Source of the DNA: CAIVVT01 sp963757265
Lineage (GTDB): Bacteria > Acidobacteriota > Terriglobia > Bryobacterales > Bryobacteraceae
DNA length: 64,000 bases
Reading direction: 5' to 3'
NCBI GenBank assembly: GCA_963757265.1
Contig: CAVWRA010000006.1
Span: 434,001 to 498,000 of the forward strand
Below the pieces are notes generated by a model. It was not told the DNA's origin. It saw only the letters and a list, made by a program, of their open reading frames with translations, and did not search any database. Below, one piece after another: positions 52,142 to 61,141 of this stretch. The stretch's first letter is position 1. Each line of letters opens with the position of its first letter. The position numbers and the translations under genes are program-made.

Positions 52142-52281
52142 CGTGGGGGCTTTCTTGGCGCGGGCAAGACCAGTCCGCTGATAGCGGCGGGCGGCTGCGC
52201 GGGCGCAGCCGCTAAGTGGCGATCCTGACCAACGACCAGGCGGCCGGACTGGTGGATATTGCGGCGGCCCGCGTCGTCTGA
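52142..52281 (+). pseudogene. CobW/COG0523-type GTPase remnant
   Basis: One frame reads RGGFLGAGKTSPLIAAGG up to a TGA at 52226-52228, keeping the Walker A of CobW-family GTPases (GFLGAGKT). The next frame continues VAILTNDQAAGLVDIAAARV to TGA 52279-52281, which matches the segment normally following about 25 residues later in COG0523 proteins (ITNDQ-x-x-x-LVD). The rest of the gene is absent. A frameshifted, truncated relic. Confidence 0.6.
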
Positions 52282-52583
52282 GCATGGACGGTCGACAGAG
52301 CCGCTCGGGAGACGGTGGAGCGCCGCTGTCACAGGATGCTGGGCGGGCAGAGAGTCAGGCGTCTGTGGCAATTGTTGCCTCCAATAGCCTACAAATGGTG
52401 TTATTTTGCCACTGGCTAGCTCCGGAAGTGCCGGCAGAGCAGCCGCCGGGGCGCCCAGGCCGGGGACCATTCGTGGCATCATGGAAAGACACGGCACTTC
52501 AGGGAATTCCCGGTGGCGGCAACCTTCGCGGCCCGCCGGAAGTCTTCATTAGTAGGGACTGAATCGCAGCGGGGAAACATAGA
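52282..52583. other. Noncoding region after the GTPase relic
   Basis: 302 bp without a supported gene. It may hold the promoter for the gene at 52584; GGGGAAA lies 8 bases upstream of its TTG. No repeat or RNA fold stands out. Confidence 0.4.
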
Positions 52584-53315
52584 TTGCGGACTGTATTCGC
52601 AGTGTTCATGATGAGCGTCGTCCCGGCGATGGCCGCCGGACCGATGGATAAGGCCCTGCCGCCTCTAAAGGGTCTGCACCACGAACGGGAGGGCGAAGAG
52701 CGGTACGAAATCGCGATTCAGAAGAGCCACAATCGCCTGGTGCGGGGCGCGACGATGGTGGCCAAGTTTGCCGGCAAGATGACGGGGTTGGACAAGGTCG
52801 CGCGCATCGAGGCGCGGCGCCATGTCGCGGCGGACGGCACGATCAACTACGACGTGATTGCCCGCGAAGGCGACAAAACGGTGCAAAAGGAGTTGATCGT
52901 ACGCTTCATCAACCTGGAAATGGAAGCGCGCAGCCACAGCGGCGCGGACGTGGCAGTCACGCCACAGAATTACAAGATCAAATACAAGGGTTCGATGGAT
53001 TTGGCCAGCCGGAATATCGAGATGTTTGAGGTGCACCCGCGAAAAAAGAGGATCGGATTGTTTAAAGGCGAGGTGTGGGTGGACATGGAAACGGGGTTCA
53101 CGGTGCACCAGGAGGGCCAGTGGGTGAAAAGCCCTTCGGTATTCGTAAAGAAAGTGAATTTTGTTCAGGATTTCGAGATACGGGATGGATATCAGGTGCC
53201 GAAAAGCGCCTCGTTCAGGACGCTGACGCGGTTCTGGGGCGTGGCGGAGATGGACGTCGAATACACGGATATCAACTGGGATGCGGCCGAGGCCACATCC
53301 CAGGGTCAGAATTGA
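52584..53315 (+). CDS. Secreted protein of unknown function, possibly lipoprotein-sorting fold
   Basis: 243 residues from a TTG start; the signal peptide is FAVFMMSVVPAMAAG. The mature domain is beta-rich with a curved-sheet pattern (ADVAVTPQNYKIKYKGSMDL, IEMFEVHPRKKRIGLFKGEV, FTVHQEGQWVKSPSVFVKKV) that recalls LolA/LolB-like proteins, but the RMRWDY motif is absent. No cysteine. It converges with the RRM gene 15 bp downstream. Confidence 0.7.
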   Translation: MRTVFAVFMMSVVPAMAAGPMDKALPPLKGLHHEREGEERYEIAIQKSHNRLVRGATMVAKFAGKMTGLDKVARIEARRHVAADGTINYDVIAREGDKTVQKELIVRFINLEMEARSHSGADVAVTPQNYKIKYKGSMDLASRNIEMFEVHPRKKRIGLFKGEVWVDMETGFTVHQEGQWVKSPSVFVKKVNFVQDFEIRDGYQVPKSASFRTLTRFWGVAEMDVEYTDINWDAAEATSQGQN

Positions 53316-53330
53316 TGAGAGGGATTCCTC

Positions 53331-53657
53331 CTACCAGCGCGGTTCGCGCCGGCGGAACCCGCCGCCACCGCCGCCGCCGCGATTAAAGCCGCCACCGCCG
53401 CCGCCGCGCTCCTCACGAGGCCGCGCTTCATTCACATTGAGCTTCCGCCCGCTGAAATCGGCACCATTAAGCGCGTTGATGGCCCGGTTCGCTTCCTCGT
53501 CGTTGGGCATCTCCACAAAGGCGAAACCGCGCGACTTGCCGGTTTCACGGTCGGTGATGATGCTCACCCGATCCACAGTACCGTACCCCTCGAAAATGCT
53601 GCGGACAGCGTCTTCGGTCGAGGTGAAGCTCAAATTACCAACGAAAATATTCTTCAA
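53331..53657 (-). CDS. RRM-type RNA-binding protein with Gly/Arg-rich tail, TTG start
   Basis: 108 residues. One RRM: RNP2 IFVGNL, RNP1 RGFAFVEM; the tail is RGG-type (RGGGGGGFNRGG). Start is TTG 53657, with AGGAG 7 bp upstream and the residue order KNIFVGNLSF typical of this family; longer starts lack a Shine-Dalgarno sequence. It resembles cyanobacterial Rbp and other cold-inducible RNA-binding proteins. A sigma-70 promoter lies about 120 bp upstream, giving a leader long enough for thermal control. Confidence 0.92.
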   Translation of the reverse strand: MKNIFVGNLSFTSTEDAVRSIFEGYGTVDRVSIITDRETGKSRGFAFVEMPNDEEANRAINALNGADFSGRKLNVNEARPREERGGGGGGFNRGGGGGGGFRRREPRW

Positions 53658-53777
53658 GCAAACACTCCTAACTGTACTTGACACCGGGTTTGCCAGGCTG
53701 GAGAGGGCGGACGCGGGAGAATCGAACGCGGGCCTGAAAGCTCGAACCTAACTGAGCGGGCATTCAAATACTCAGAC

Positions 53778-53806
53778 AGAATACCAAACTACTTCAGGGT
53801 TGTGAA
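53778..53806 (-). promoter_or_regulatory. Sigma-70-type promoter for the RRM gene
   Basis: On the minus strand TTCACA (53806-53801), a 17-bp spacer and TATTCT (53783-53778) give a good -35/-10 pair. The leader to TTG 53657 is about 114 nt. Confidence 0.55.
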
Positions 53807-53872
53807 GGGCGCACGTTCCCGGGATGTGCAAATTTGTTTCGATGATGCCTCCGGGGGAGAATCATAAGGCAG

Positions 53873-55231
53873 TCAGGCCTGGGGCGGAGCAGCCAGGAGG
53901 CCAGTCGCCGAGGCAAGCTCCACGGCGAGGCGCTCACGGCTGAAGGCGGCGACGGTGTCCGATTCCGGAGAGAACGGCGCAGCGCCGGGCTGGGCGCTGG
54001 CACAAGAGTAGATCTCCCGCAGTGCCTGGGTGATCGCCAGCGGGTCATCCGGAGGCGCGCACCAGCCGCCGCGCGTTGCCGCGAGGACGCGCTCCACTTC
54101 TCCACCGCGCGGCGTGATGGCCAGGATCGGGATCCCCGTCGCCAGGTATTCGAACAATTTGCCCGAATGGACGTCCGGCGTGCCGATCAGCAGCAACAGG
54201 CAGTGGCTGCGCTCGAGTTCCCGGAACGCCTCCTGCTGCGGCAGGAAGCCGGTCTGCACGATCCTGGAGCGGCGCGCGGCGAGCAGAGGAGCGGCGTCGG
54301 GGGCGACGCGGCCGATGAACCGCGTTTCGATGTTGGCGCGCCAGGACTCGGGCATCCCATCCACAGCATCAAGATAGGGCCGGGGGGAGTAGACCGGATT
54401 GGCGTACAGGGTGCCAAGGTAGCTCACGATCAGCGGCGGGACAACGGGCGGGCGGCGCTGAAATCCACGGAACGAATCTGCGTCATAGCCGTTGGGGATG
54501 CACAGGAATTTGCCGGCCGGTTGATCGGGATAACGGTCGCGCAGGCGGGCTAGCCAGGGGGGTGTGACAATCACAACGCTGTCGGCGGCGGCGACGGCGG
54601 CGGCTTCCAGCCGGGCGGCGTGGCGCCGCTTCCAATCCGATACGGGGCCGTCGAATTGGAGTTCCTGGAGGTCATATTGCAGCCACTCATCGCGGAAATC
54701 CACAACGATCCTCAGGGCCGGGAAACGCCGCCGCAGGGGGGCGGCAAAGCGCAGGAGGGAAAATGGCGGCGCCGAGATCAGGACGGAGCTGATCTGCTCC
54801 GCTTCAATGATCCGGATGGCCGCGCCGATGGAAGGCCGCACCCAAAGGACCTGTGGATCGGGGAACAGCGCGCGTTCCAGCAGCGCATGCGTCCAGCGCC
54901 GCAGTCCGCGCGCGGGAGCAAGGGGCGCGGTGGGAGCGGCGTGCGCGGAGGCCGTCTCCGGGCCGGCCTGGGCGCGGCCGAGAAGGCGCTTGACGCGCTG
55001 GCGGAGGGCGTAGGGCGGCTCCAAGGCGGGGGTGCGATGAACCCGCACTTCGGCCGGGACCCGCTCCAGGAGCGCGGCATCGTAAACATGCGCGACGGGG
55101 TGGCGGGCGGTCAGGACCGTGACCGCCAGTCCGGTGCGCGGCAGATAGCGCGCCAGGGCCAGCGCCCGCTGGACGCCCACGCCGCCGGCGGGCGGGAACA
55201 TGTAGCCGATCAACAGTAGGCGGCCGTTCAT
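53873..55231 (-). CDS. Glycosyltransferase, family 4 (group 1)
   Basis: 452 residues, GT-B fold. The N-terminal glycine loop is IGYMFPPAGGVGVQRALALA. The C-terminal half has FLCIPNGYDADSFR, FIGRVAP, TGFLPQQEAFRELERSHCLL and the sugar-nucleotide motif GKLFEYLATGIPILAI with a late Glu (GGEVERVL), typical of retaining GT4 enzymes. It transfers an unknown sugar, probably to a cell-surface or exported glycan. It lies 16 bp after the adenylate-forming enzyme in the same operon. Start ATG 55231 is chosen over a longer frame. Confidence 0.92.
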   Translation of the reverse strand: MNGRLLLIGYMFPPAGGVGVQRALALARYLPRTGLAVTVLTARHPVAHVYDAALLERVPAEVRVHRTPALEPPYALRQRVKRLLGRAQAGPETASAHAAPTAPLAPARGLRRWTHALLERALFPDPQVLWVRPSIGAAIRIIEAEQISSVLISAPPFSLLRFAAPLRRRFPALRIVVDFRDEWLQYDLQELQFDGPVSDWKRRHAARLEAAAVAAADSVVIVTPPWLARLRDRYPDQPAGKFLCIPNGYDADSFRGFQRRPPVVPPLIVSYLGTLYANPVYSPRPYLDAVDGMPESWRANIETRFIGRVAPDAAPLLAARRSRIVQTGFLPQQEAFRELERSHCLLLLIGTPDVHSGKLFEYLATGIPILAITPRGGEVERVLAATRGGWCAPPDDPLAITQALREIYSCASAQPGAAPFSPESDTVAAFSRERLAVELASATGLLAAPPQA

Positions 55232-55247
55232 CGCGCTCGAGCCGGGG

Positions 55248-56585
55248 CTAACCGCCCAATCCAATGGTCACCCTGCGCTTGCCCGAGGCAAGAGGCGGAA
55301 TCGTCTCCACGCGCTCGAGGTCAATGCGCAGGCCGGGGCCGAAGACCTTGCGCAACTCGGAATCCATCAGCTCGCGATGGTCGGCCGAGAGAGGCTGGTC
55401 CAGAACGGCGGAAATGACGATGTGGTCGAGCGCGGACTGCCGCGCCCGGAACTCGCGAATCTCGGGGAACTCCTTCATCAAGTGGGGGAAAACTTCTCCC
55501 GGCACGACGCGGCCGTCGGGCGTGCGCAAGACCTCCAGGGTACGGCCCTCGATCGAGCGGATGCGGGGCAGGCCACGGCCGCATTGGCAGGGCGAGTCGT
55601 CCAGAACGCCCATGTCCCCGATGGTGTAACGCACGAACGGCATGCCGAAGTTGTGCAGGTCTGTGATCAGAATGTCAGAGGCACCCTCAGCGGCGGGCCG
55701 GGCCGTCTCCACCACCAGGTTCTCGGCGTGGACGTGCAGGCCAGCATGGGCGGTGCATTCGGCGGCGACCGACATGAACTCACGCGAACCGTAGGTATTG
55801 TAGACCGGCGCGCGGAGCGAAGATTCGATTCTCTGGCGCGTCGCCGCCGCGAGCGGCTCGGCGGCGCTGATGACGGCCCGGGGCGGCGGAGGAGTCAAAC
55901 CTTGCGCGGCCAGGTATTCGGCGTAGCCCTCGAGGCTGGAGACGTAGCCGACGATCAAGGCGGGACGGCGCTGGCAGCTCCACTCGTAGACGCGTTGCCA
56001 GAGGGCGGGACTCTGGGAAAAGGAGGAGACGATGTTGATCCGCTGCAGGGCATTGAACGTCTGGACCTTCATCCGTTTCCAACGCGGCGGGGTGCCGATC
56101 GACGCGCCCCACAGATAGAGGGTGAGCTCACCCAGTTCACAACCGCTCCAGGAGTAGGCGCGATGGGTGGCGGCGGTGCGCCAGTCGTAGCTGTCGCGCG
56201 TGATGTAGAAGCGGGTTGGGGATCCGGTAGATCCGCCGGTGGAGTGAGGCAGGAGCCGGGCGACATTGGCGGCGCGCAATTCCTCGCGGTGTTGCTGGAT
56301 CTCCTGGCGGGTCAGGACGGGCAGGCGGGCGAAATCAGCCAAGCTGCGGATGTTGGCGCGCTCGATGCCCGCAGCCTTGTATTTCCGCTGGTAATACGGG
56401 ACATGTGTGAAGACGTGATCGAGCAGGCGCGACAGTTCGCTCCATTGGAGAGCCAGCACTTGCTCGCGCGGCAGCCATTGGCTGCGTTCGAACAGGCGGC
56501 GATAGCGCCCATAATGCCGCCCGCGCAGCCCATAGAATAGCGGCAGAAACAGGCGTTGGAGGACTAGAGGATAGAAACCCGGCAT
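55248..56585 (-). CDS. CapK/PaaK-like adenylate-forming enzyme
   Basis: 445 residues. It resembles phenylacetate-CoA ligase and capsule CapK proteins: the N-terminal LLDHVFTHVPYYQRKYKAAG, the P-loop STGGSTGSPTRFY, PRAVISAAEPLAAATRQRIE, YNTYGSREFMSVAAEC and MPFVRYTIGDMGVLD. A four-Cys or Cys pair (CQCGRGLPRI) fits the CapK subgroup. In polysaccharide clusters such enzymes probably activate an acyl group for glycan modification. It is upstream of the GT4 gene and divergent from the deacetylase-like gene. Confidence 0.88.
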   Translation of the reverse strand: MPGFYPLVLQRLFLPLFYGLRGRHYGRYRRLFERSQWLPREQVLALQWSELSRLLDHVFTHVPYYQRKYKAAGIERANIRSLADFARLPVLTRQEIQQHREELRAANVARLLPHSTGGSTGSPTRFYITRDSYDWRTAATHRAYSWSGCELGELTLYLWGASIGTPPRWKRMKVQTFNALQRINIVSSFSQSPALWQRVYEWSCQRRPALIVGYVSSLEGYAEYLAAQGLTPPPPRAVISAAEPLAAATRQRIESSLRAPVYNTYGSREFMSVAAECTAHAGLHVHAENLVVETARPAAEGASDILITDLHNFGMPFVRYTIGDMGVLDDSPCQCGRGLPRIRSIEGRTLEVLRTPDGRVVPGEVFPHLMKEFPEIREFRARQSALDHIVISAVLDQPLSADHRELMDSELRKVFGPGLRIDLERVETIPPLASGKRRVTIGLGG

Positions 56586-56731
56586 CGGGGTATCGACGTG
56601 GCCAGGCAGCCGGCAGCAGAAGTCCCGCGACCTCCGCCACAGCAGCCTGCGCCCCTTTCGAAGCTAACAATAGCATAGACTGCACAGGCCACCCATGGAA
56701 CAAACTGGTAGGCTGAAGACCATACGCGACG

Positions 56732-57829
56732 ATGGCTCTGACCCGTCATGCCGAGATCTGGTTCCCGTCCTATGCCCGGGGACGGGTGTCGCGCTGGCTG
56801 CGGCCGGCGCCGCGCCCGGAGCGAGTCTGGCTGACGATCGCGGACCACTACGAGCCGCTGTGGCACTGGGCCAGCGAAGCAGCCGCCCTGGAGCGCGTCG
56901 AGGCGTGGCGAAAACTGTGGCCCGAAATTGCGAGACGAAACGTCGATTCCGCCGGCCGTTGCGCCCAGTATTCCTTCTTCTGCGCGGAGGAAGAGTATAG
57001 GCCGCAACTGCTGGACCCGCTGGCGGAGATGGTGCACTCGGGGCTGGGTGACGTGGAGGTGCACCTGCATCACGACCGCGACACCGAGGCGGGCTTCATC
57101 GAGAAGGTCGAACGGTTCAAACAGCGTCTGCACGAGGGGCATGGACTGCTGCGCAAGGTGGATGGGCGTGTGGTGTTCGGATTCATCCATGGCAACTGGG
57201 CGCTGGACAACTCGCGGCCGGATGGCTGGTGGTGCGGGTTGAACAACGAGATCACACTGCTGCGGAACCTGGGATGTTATGCCGATTTCACGATGCCCTC
57301 GGGAAACGAACCAACGCAGGTGCGGCAGGTGAACTGCATTTATTGGGCGATCGACGATCCAAAGCGTCCGCGATCGCACGAGCGCGGTCCGGTGGTGCGC
57401 GCAGGAGAGTGGGCGCCGGGCGATCTGCTGATGATTCCAGGGCCGCTGGGAATGCGTTGGGGGGAAGGCCGGTTTGGGGCGCGGATCGAAGTGGCGGAGC
57501 TGGCTGCGCACGACGGGGCCACGCCGCAGCGCGTGCGCGGATGGCTGAAGCTGGCACCGCGCGTGGGCGCCGACATCTTCCTGAAGCTGCATACGCACGG
57601 TGCACAGGAAAGCAACGTCAAGGCGCTGCTGAACGGGGAGCTGGACAACACCTTCGGCCTGCTGACGGCGGAATGCCGGCGGCGGCAGATCGAGCTGCGG
57701 TACGCCACACCCTGGGAGATGCGCATGGCGGTGGAGCGGGCGGCGCGCTGGAGCGGGGACGAGACGCACACCACAGAGGATGTGCAGCCGGACGAAGCGG
57801 CCCGCTCACGCCGACCGTTTCAGAAGTAG
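56732..57829 (+). CDS. Polysaccharide deacetylase-like protein
   Basis: 365 residues, no signal peptide. Several segments recall NodB-type deacetylases: WLTIADHYEPLWHW (Asp early), VEVHLHHDRDTEAGF (an H-x-H-H cluster), GFIHGNWALDNSRPDG, LGCYADFTMPS and a late FLKLHTHGAQE. Those acidic and His residues could bind zinc, but the classical HxxxH order is not clear. Such proteins occur in exopolysaccharide loci next to glycosyltransferases, which fits the divergent GT4/CapK pair. Confidence 0.7.
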   Translation: MALTRHAEIWFPSYARGRVSRWLRPAPRPERVWLTIADHYEPLWHWASEAAALERVEAWRKLWPEIARRNVDSAGRCAQYSFFCAEEEYRPQLLDPLAEMVHSGLGDVEVHLHHDRDTEAGFIEKVERFKQRLHEGHGLLRKVDGRVVFGFIHGNWALDNSRPDGWWCGLNNEITLLRNLGCYADFTMPSGNEPTQVRQVNCIYWAIDDPKRPRSHERGPVVRAGEWAPGDLLMIPGPLGMRWGEGRFGARIEVAELAAHDGATPQRVRGWLKLAPRVGADIFLKLHTHGAQESNVKALLNGELDNTFGLLTAECRRRQIELRYATPWEMRMAVERAARWSGDETHTTEDVQPDEAARSRRPFQK

Positions 57830-57868
57830 ACCTGAACGGCCCGCCGCAGTTGCGGTAAGGTTACCAGT

Positions 57869-59167
57869 ATGCAAACAACAGGACCCGCGCGACGGGATTT
57901 TCTCAAGACGGCCGGCGGCGCGGCCGCGGCCTCGCTGCTGCCGAGGGCGTACGCGGCGAACGACAAGATTTCGATCGCCTTCATCGGCGTGGGCGTCATG
58001 GGCTCGGAAAATCTGAAGGCGGCCATGGAACAGGCCGGAGTCGCGGTGAGCGCGGTGTGCGACGTGTATCAACCGAACCTGGAGCGGGCCGCGGCGGCGG
58101 CGCGGCGCAAGGGGCACCAGCCGAAGGAAGTGAAAGATTTTCGCGAGATCCTGGCGGACAAGTCCGTGGATGCGATCTGCATTTCGGCTCCCGACAACTG
58201 GCATCCGTACATGGCGGTGGAAGGTTGCAAGGCCGGGAAAGACGTGTACGTGGAGAAGCCGGCGTGTGTCGCGGTGGACGAAGGCAAGGTGATGGTGGAG
58301 GCGGCGCGCAAGTACAACCGCGTGGTGCAGGCGGGGACGTGGCAGAGGTCGGGCGCTCATTTTCAGAAGGCTTGTGAACTCGTGCGCAGCGGGGCGCTGG
58401 GCAAGATCGCGTTCGTGCGGGCGTGGATTTACAGCAACCAACCGCGGGAGGGGATCGGGAATCCGCCGGACGCGACGCCGCCGGCGGGGCTGGATTGGGA
58501 CCTGTGGCTGGGGCCGGCGCCGATGCGGACGTTCAATCCGAACCGGTTTGGAGTCTACCCGGACGCGTATTCGTATTTCCGGTATTTCTGGGATTACGCG
58601 GGCGGGCAGCTCACGGACTCGGGCATCCACATGCTGGACATCGTGCAGATGGCGTTCGATGACAAGATGCCGCAGTCGGTGGTGGCGAACGGCGGGAAGT
58701 ACTGGTTCCAGGACGACACGGAAACGCCGGACACGATGCAGGTGGGCTATGACTACGGGGATTTCCTGGGGTCGTGGGAGCACCGGTCGAACAACACGGA
58801 GCTGCACTCGAGCCGGCTGATGGGGATCACGTTCCACGGGCCGCGGGGAACGCTGTACGTGGACCGGGCGGTGTGCCGGGTGACGCCGGAGGAGAAGTCG
58901 GACCTGGAGGCGTTCGAGATGAAGCGCGTGGCGGATCCGCATCCGCTGCACTGGACCAATTTCGTCGAGTGCATCCGAACCCGGCAAAGGCCGAACAGCG
59001 ACATCGAGACGTGCGTGCGGTCGTCGATCACGAGCATCCTGGGAAACCTGAGTCTGCGCGGAAAGATGCGGCTGGACTGGGACGAGGAGAACAACACGGT
59101 GCGGCAGGCCGAGGCGCGGTCGTGGCTGCACCGCGAGTACAGGAGTCCGTGGAAGCTCAGTTTGTAG
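57869..59167 (+). CDS. Tat-exported Gfo/Idh/MocA family oxidoreductase
   Basis: 432 residues. A Tat signal (ARRDFLKTAGGAAAASLLP) is followed by a Rossmann domain (ISIAFIGVGVMGSENLKAAM, AICISAPDNWHPYMAVEGC) and the family motif VYVEKPACVAVDEGKVM with catalytic EKP. The C-terminal domain has GGQLTDSGIHMLDIVQMAF with the conserved Asp/His pair. It should oxidise or reduce a sugar or glycoside with NAD(P), acting in the periplasm with cofactor loaded before export. Many copies occur in Solibacter-like genomes. It converges with the next gene 3 bp away. Confidence 0.93.
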   Translation: MQTTGPARRDFLKTAGGAAAASLLPRAYAANDKISIAFIGVGVMGSENLKAAMEQAGVAVSAVCDVYQPNLERAAAAARRKGHQPKEVKDFREILADKSVDAICISAPDNWHPYMAVEGCKAGKDVYVEKPACVAVDEGKVMVEAARKYNRVVQAGTWQRSGAHFQKACELVRSGALGKIAFVRAWIYSNQPREGIGNPPDATPPAGLDWDLWLGPAPMRTFNPNRFGVYPDAYSYFRYFWDYAGGQLTDSGIHMLDIVQMAFDDKMPQSVVANGGKYWFQDDTETPDTMQVGYDYGDFLGSWEHRSNNTELHSSRLMGITFHGPRGTLYVDRAVCRVTPEEKSDLEAFEMKRVADPHPLHWTNFVECIRTRQRPNSDIETCVRSSITSILGNLSLRGKMRLDWDEENNTVRQAEARSWLHREYRSPWKLSL

Positions 59168-59170
59168 AAG

Positions 59171-61141
59171 CTACTTCGCTTCGAAAATCATGGCTTCGTT
59201 GGTAACTGTGACGCCGGACGGGATGTCGATCGAGTAGCGGCGTCTGTCAGTTCCGGCCGGGATTCGCTGAGTCGATTTGCGCGTGACGCCGTTCTCCTTC
59301 CAGAGATGTGTCACCTCAAGAGTGGAAGAAGGCGGGCCGGGGATTGTCGTCACGGCCAATCGGAAGTCGTCGATGGCCAGACCCCGGGCGCGATACCGGA
59401 CGTAGATTTCACGGGCGCCGGGCGAGCCGACGTGTCGATCCACCTCGGGCCAGCGGAGCGTGCGGTCGATGGGGATGCCATCCTTCCAACGCAGGTGCGG
59501 ATCGTATTCCCAAATGGTCTGGAAGGGGCCACCGGGCGAAGTGCTCCAAGCAATGGAAGCGGCGGCGTTGTCCGAATTGACCGGCTCGACCTCGCGCACT
59601 TCGGCAGTGAATTTGTCGGGAGCGAGCCCGCGGGAGAGATCGAGGAAACGGCCGCCGGCGTCGAAGCCGGACAGAGGCGACGCATCGGGGCTGCTGATCT
59701 TGAAGACGAAATCGGCGAAGCCGGAATCGGTGGCGAGCCAGTAGCCCTGTCCTCCTACCCTGACGTATCGGGCGTTAACGACCTTGCTGGCTATCTCTCG
59801 CGCGCCGGTGGCCGTTAGGGGCAAGCGCGCGCGCGAATGGGGCAAACCGGCCGAGTAGACGAGTTCGTTGCGGCCGTTGGTGAGCGCGGGCAGAGTACGC
59901 GGATTCACCTGGATGCGAGTTGAAAGGAAGAGGTCGCTGAGCTCGACGGCCGGCGATTTCGTGATGCTTAGCAGATAGCCGTAAGAGCCGCCGACGGCAT
60001 TGCGGCGGCCGTGCGCGGTCGTGGTGAGGACAGCGGGATTGAGGCCTGCGGGGCCTTTGTGAGGGCCGCGGATCGAGCCGGCAGGAATCCAGATGCGGCC
60101 GCCATCGACGGAGGTCTCGAGTTTCACGAACTGGTCAGCGGATGTCAGGTTGGCGTTGAACCGAAACGCGGCGTCGATGACGACGTAGGGGCTACGCACT
60201 TCGTAGATCGCGCTCTCGCGGGCGTCGATCGGCGGGCGGTATTCAATGCGGCCGGTGGCCCACACTCGGTCGTCCTTCTGGCTGCGCGGACCATCCGCGG
60301 TACGGACGTTGAACTCGGCGACCTCCTGCGGAAACTCCTCCCAGGAGTGGCCGTTGAACTTGTAGGGCAGATACCAAAGGTCCGGCCGTTCAGGGCTGAA
60401 ATAGCGCACGAGGCGCTCGCCGGGGCGCAGCGCGAAATCCATGGTGTGGCCGCGCGGTGCACGCTCGAAGGTGAACAAATGGTTGTCGGAGGTGGTGGTG
60501 AAAAGCTCCGCCAGACCGCCCATCGCGCCGGCGCGCACGTCGGCCGGATACCATGGGTCATCGACCACCGAGGGGTCGGCCTCTCGGGGGCCTTTCAGCT
60601 TCGAGAGGATGATGTTCCCCTCGCTTTCCAGTTGATGAACGGAGGCGACGGGCGACTGTTTGGCGGGGCCGCGGCCGAGGGTGTTATAGCCCATCATGTC
60701 GGTATCGTAGTGGTGATAAGCGCCGTCGTAGAAGACCTCGGCGACGGTGTGGCCGGTGAGAAACCAGACGCGCGCATCGTCGAATCCGCCGGCTCTCCAC
60801 ACTGCCTCGAGGAGCGGCGCGATCTGGTAGCAAAGACCGAACCCGTAACTGTTGAGGAGCTTTTCGGGGTCAAGAACCTCGCCCAGCGGCTCTTCGTAGG
60901 CCCAGCCCGCGATGTGATACCAGAATCCCGGTTTCACGAAGCGGCCGTCGGTCAGAAAGAAACGCCAGACCGCTTCCGCGCGCTCGCGGGGCGTATGGGC
61001 ACCGGCCTGAGCGTAGATGCCCTGGGCCAGCGCATGCAGATCTGAGGCATCGGGCTGATCCTTGAGGAGGACCTTGGGCGAATAGACTTGCGCAGAAACG
61101 GCGCAGGCAAGGAGCGTCGTCAACACGACCGGGCGGATCAT
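59171..61141 (-). CDS. Secreted transglutaminase-like protein
   Basis: 656 residues. The signal peptide is VVLTTLLACAVSAQVY. An N-terminal domain to about residue 160 has a transglutaminase/protease-like pattern: Cys104 (GFGLCYQIAPLLEAVW), His131 (FLTGHTVAEVFYDG) and Asp146 (YHHYDTD). The remaining 500 residues are beta-rich modules without a recognised motif. It could act on peptides or the envelope, but activity is unproven. It overlaps the M20 peptidase gene by 4 bp (ATGA) and is last in that operon. Confidence 0.75.
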   Translation of the reverse strand: MIRPVVLTTLLACAVSAQVYSPKVLLKDQPDASDLHALAQGIYAQAGAHTPRERAEAVWRFFLTDGRFVKPGFWYHIAGWAYEEPLGEVLDPEKLLNSYGFGLCYQIAPLLEAVWRAGGFDDARVWFLTGHTVAEVFYDGAYHHYDTDMMGYNTLGRGPAKQSPVASVHQLESEGNIILSKLKGPREADPSVVDDPWYPADVRAGAMGGLAELFTTTSDNHLFTFERAPRGHTMDFALRPGERLVRYFSPERPDLWYLPYKFNGHSWEEFPQEVAEFNVRTADGPRSQKDDRVWATGRIEYRPPIDARESAIYEVRSPYVVIDAAFRFNANLTSADQFVKLETSVDGGRIWIPAGSIRGPHKGPAGLNPAVLTTTAHGRRNAVGGSYGYLLSITKSPAVELSDLFLSTRIQVNPRTLPALTNGRNELVYSAGLPHSRARLPLTATGAREIASKVVNARYVRVGGQGYWLATDSGFADFVFKISSPDASPLSGFDAGGRFLDLSRGLAPDKFTAEVREVEPVNSDNAAASIAWSTSPGGPFQTIWEYDPHLRWKDGIPIDRTLRWPEVDRHVGSPGAREIYVRYRARGLAIDDFRLAVTTIPGPPSSTLEVTHLWKENGVTRKSTQRIPAGTDRRRYSIDIPSGVTVTNEAMIFEAK

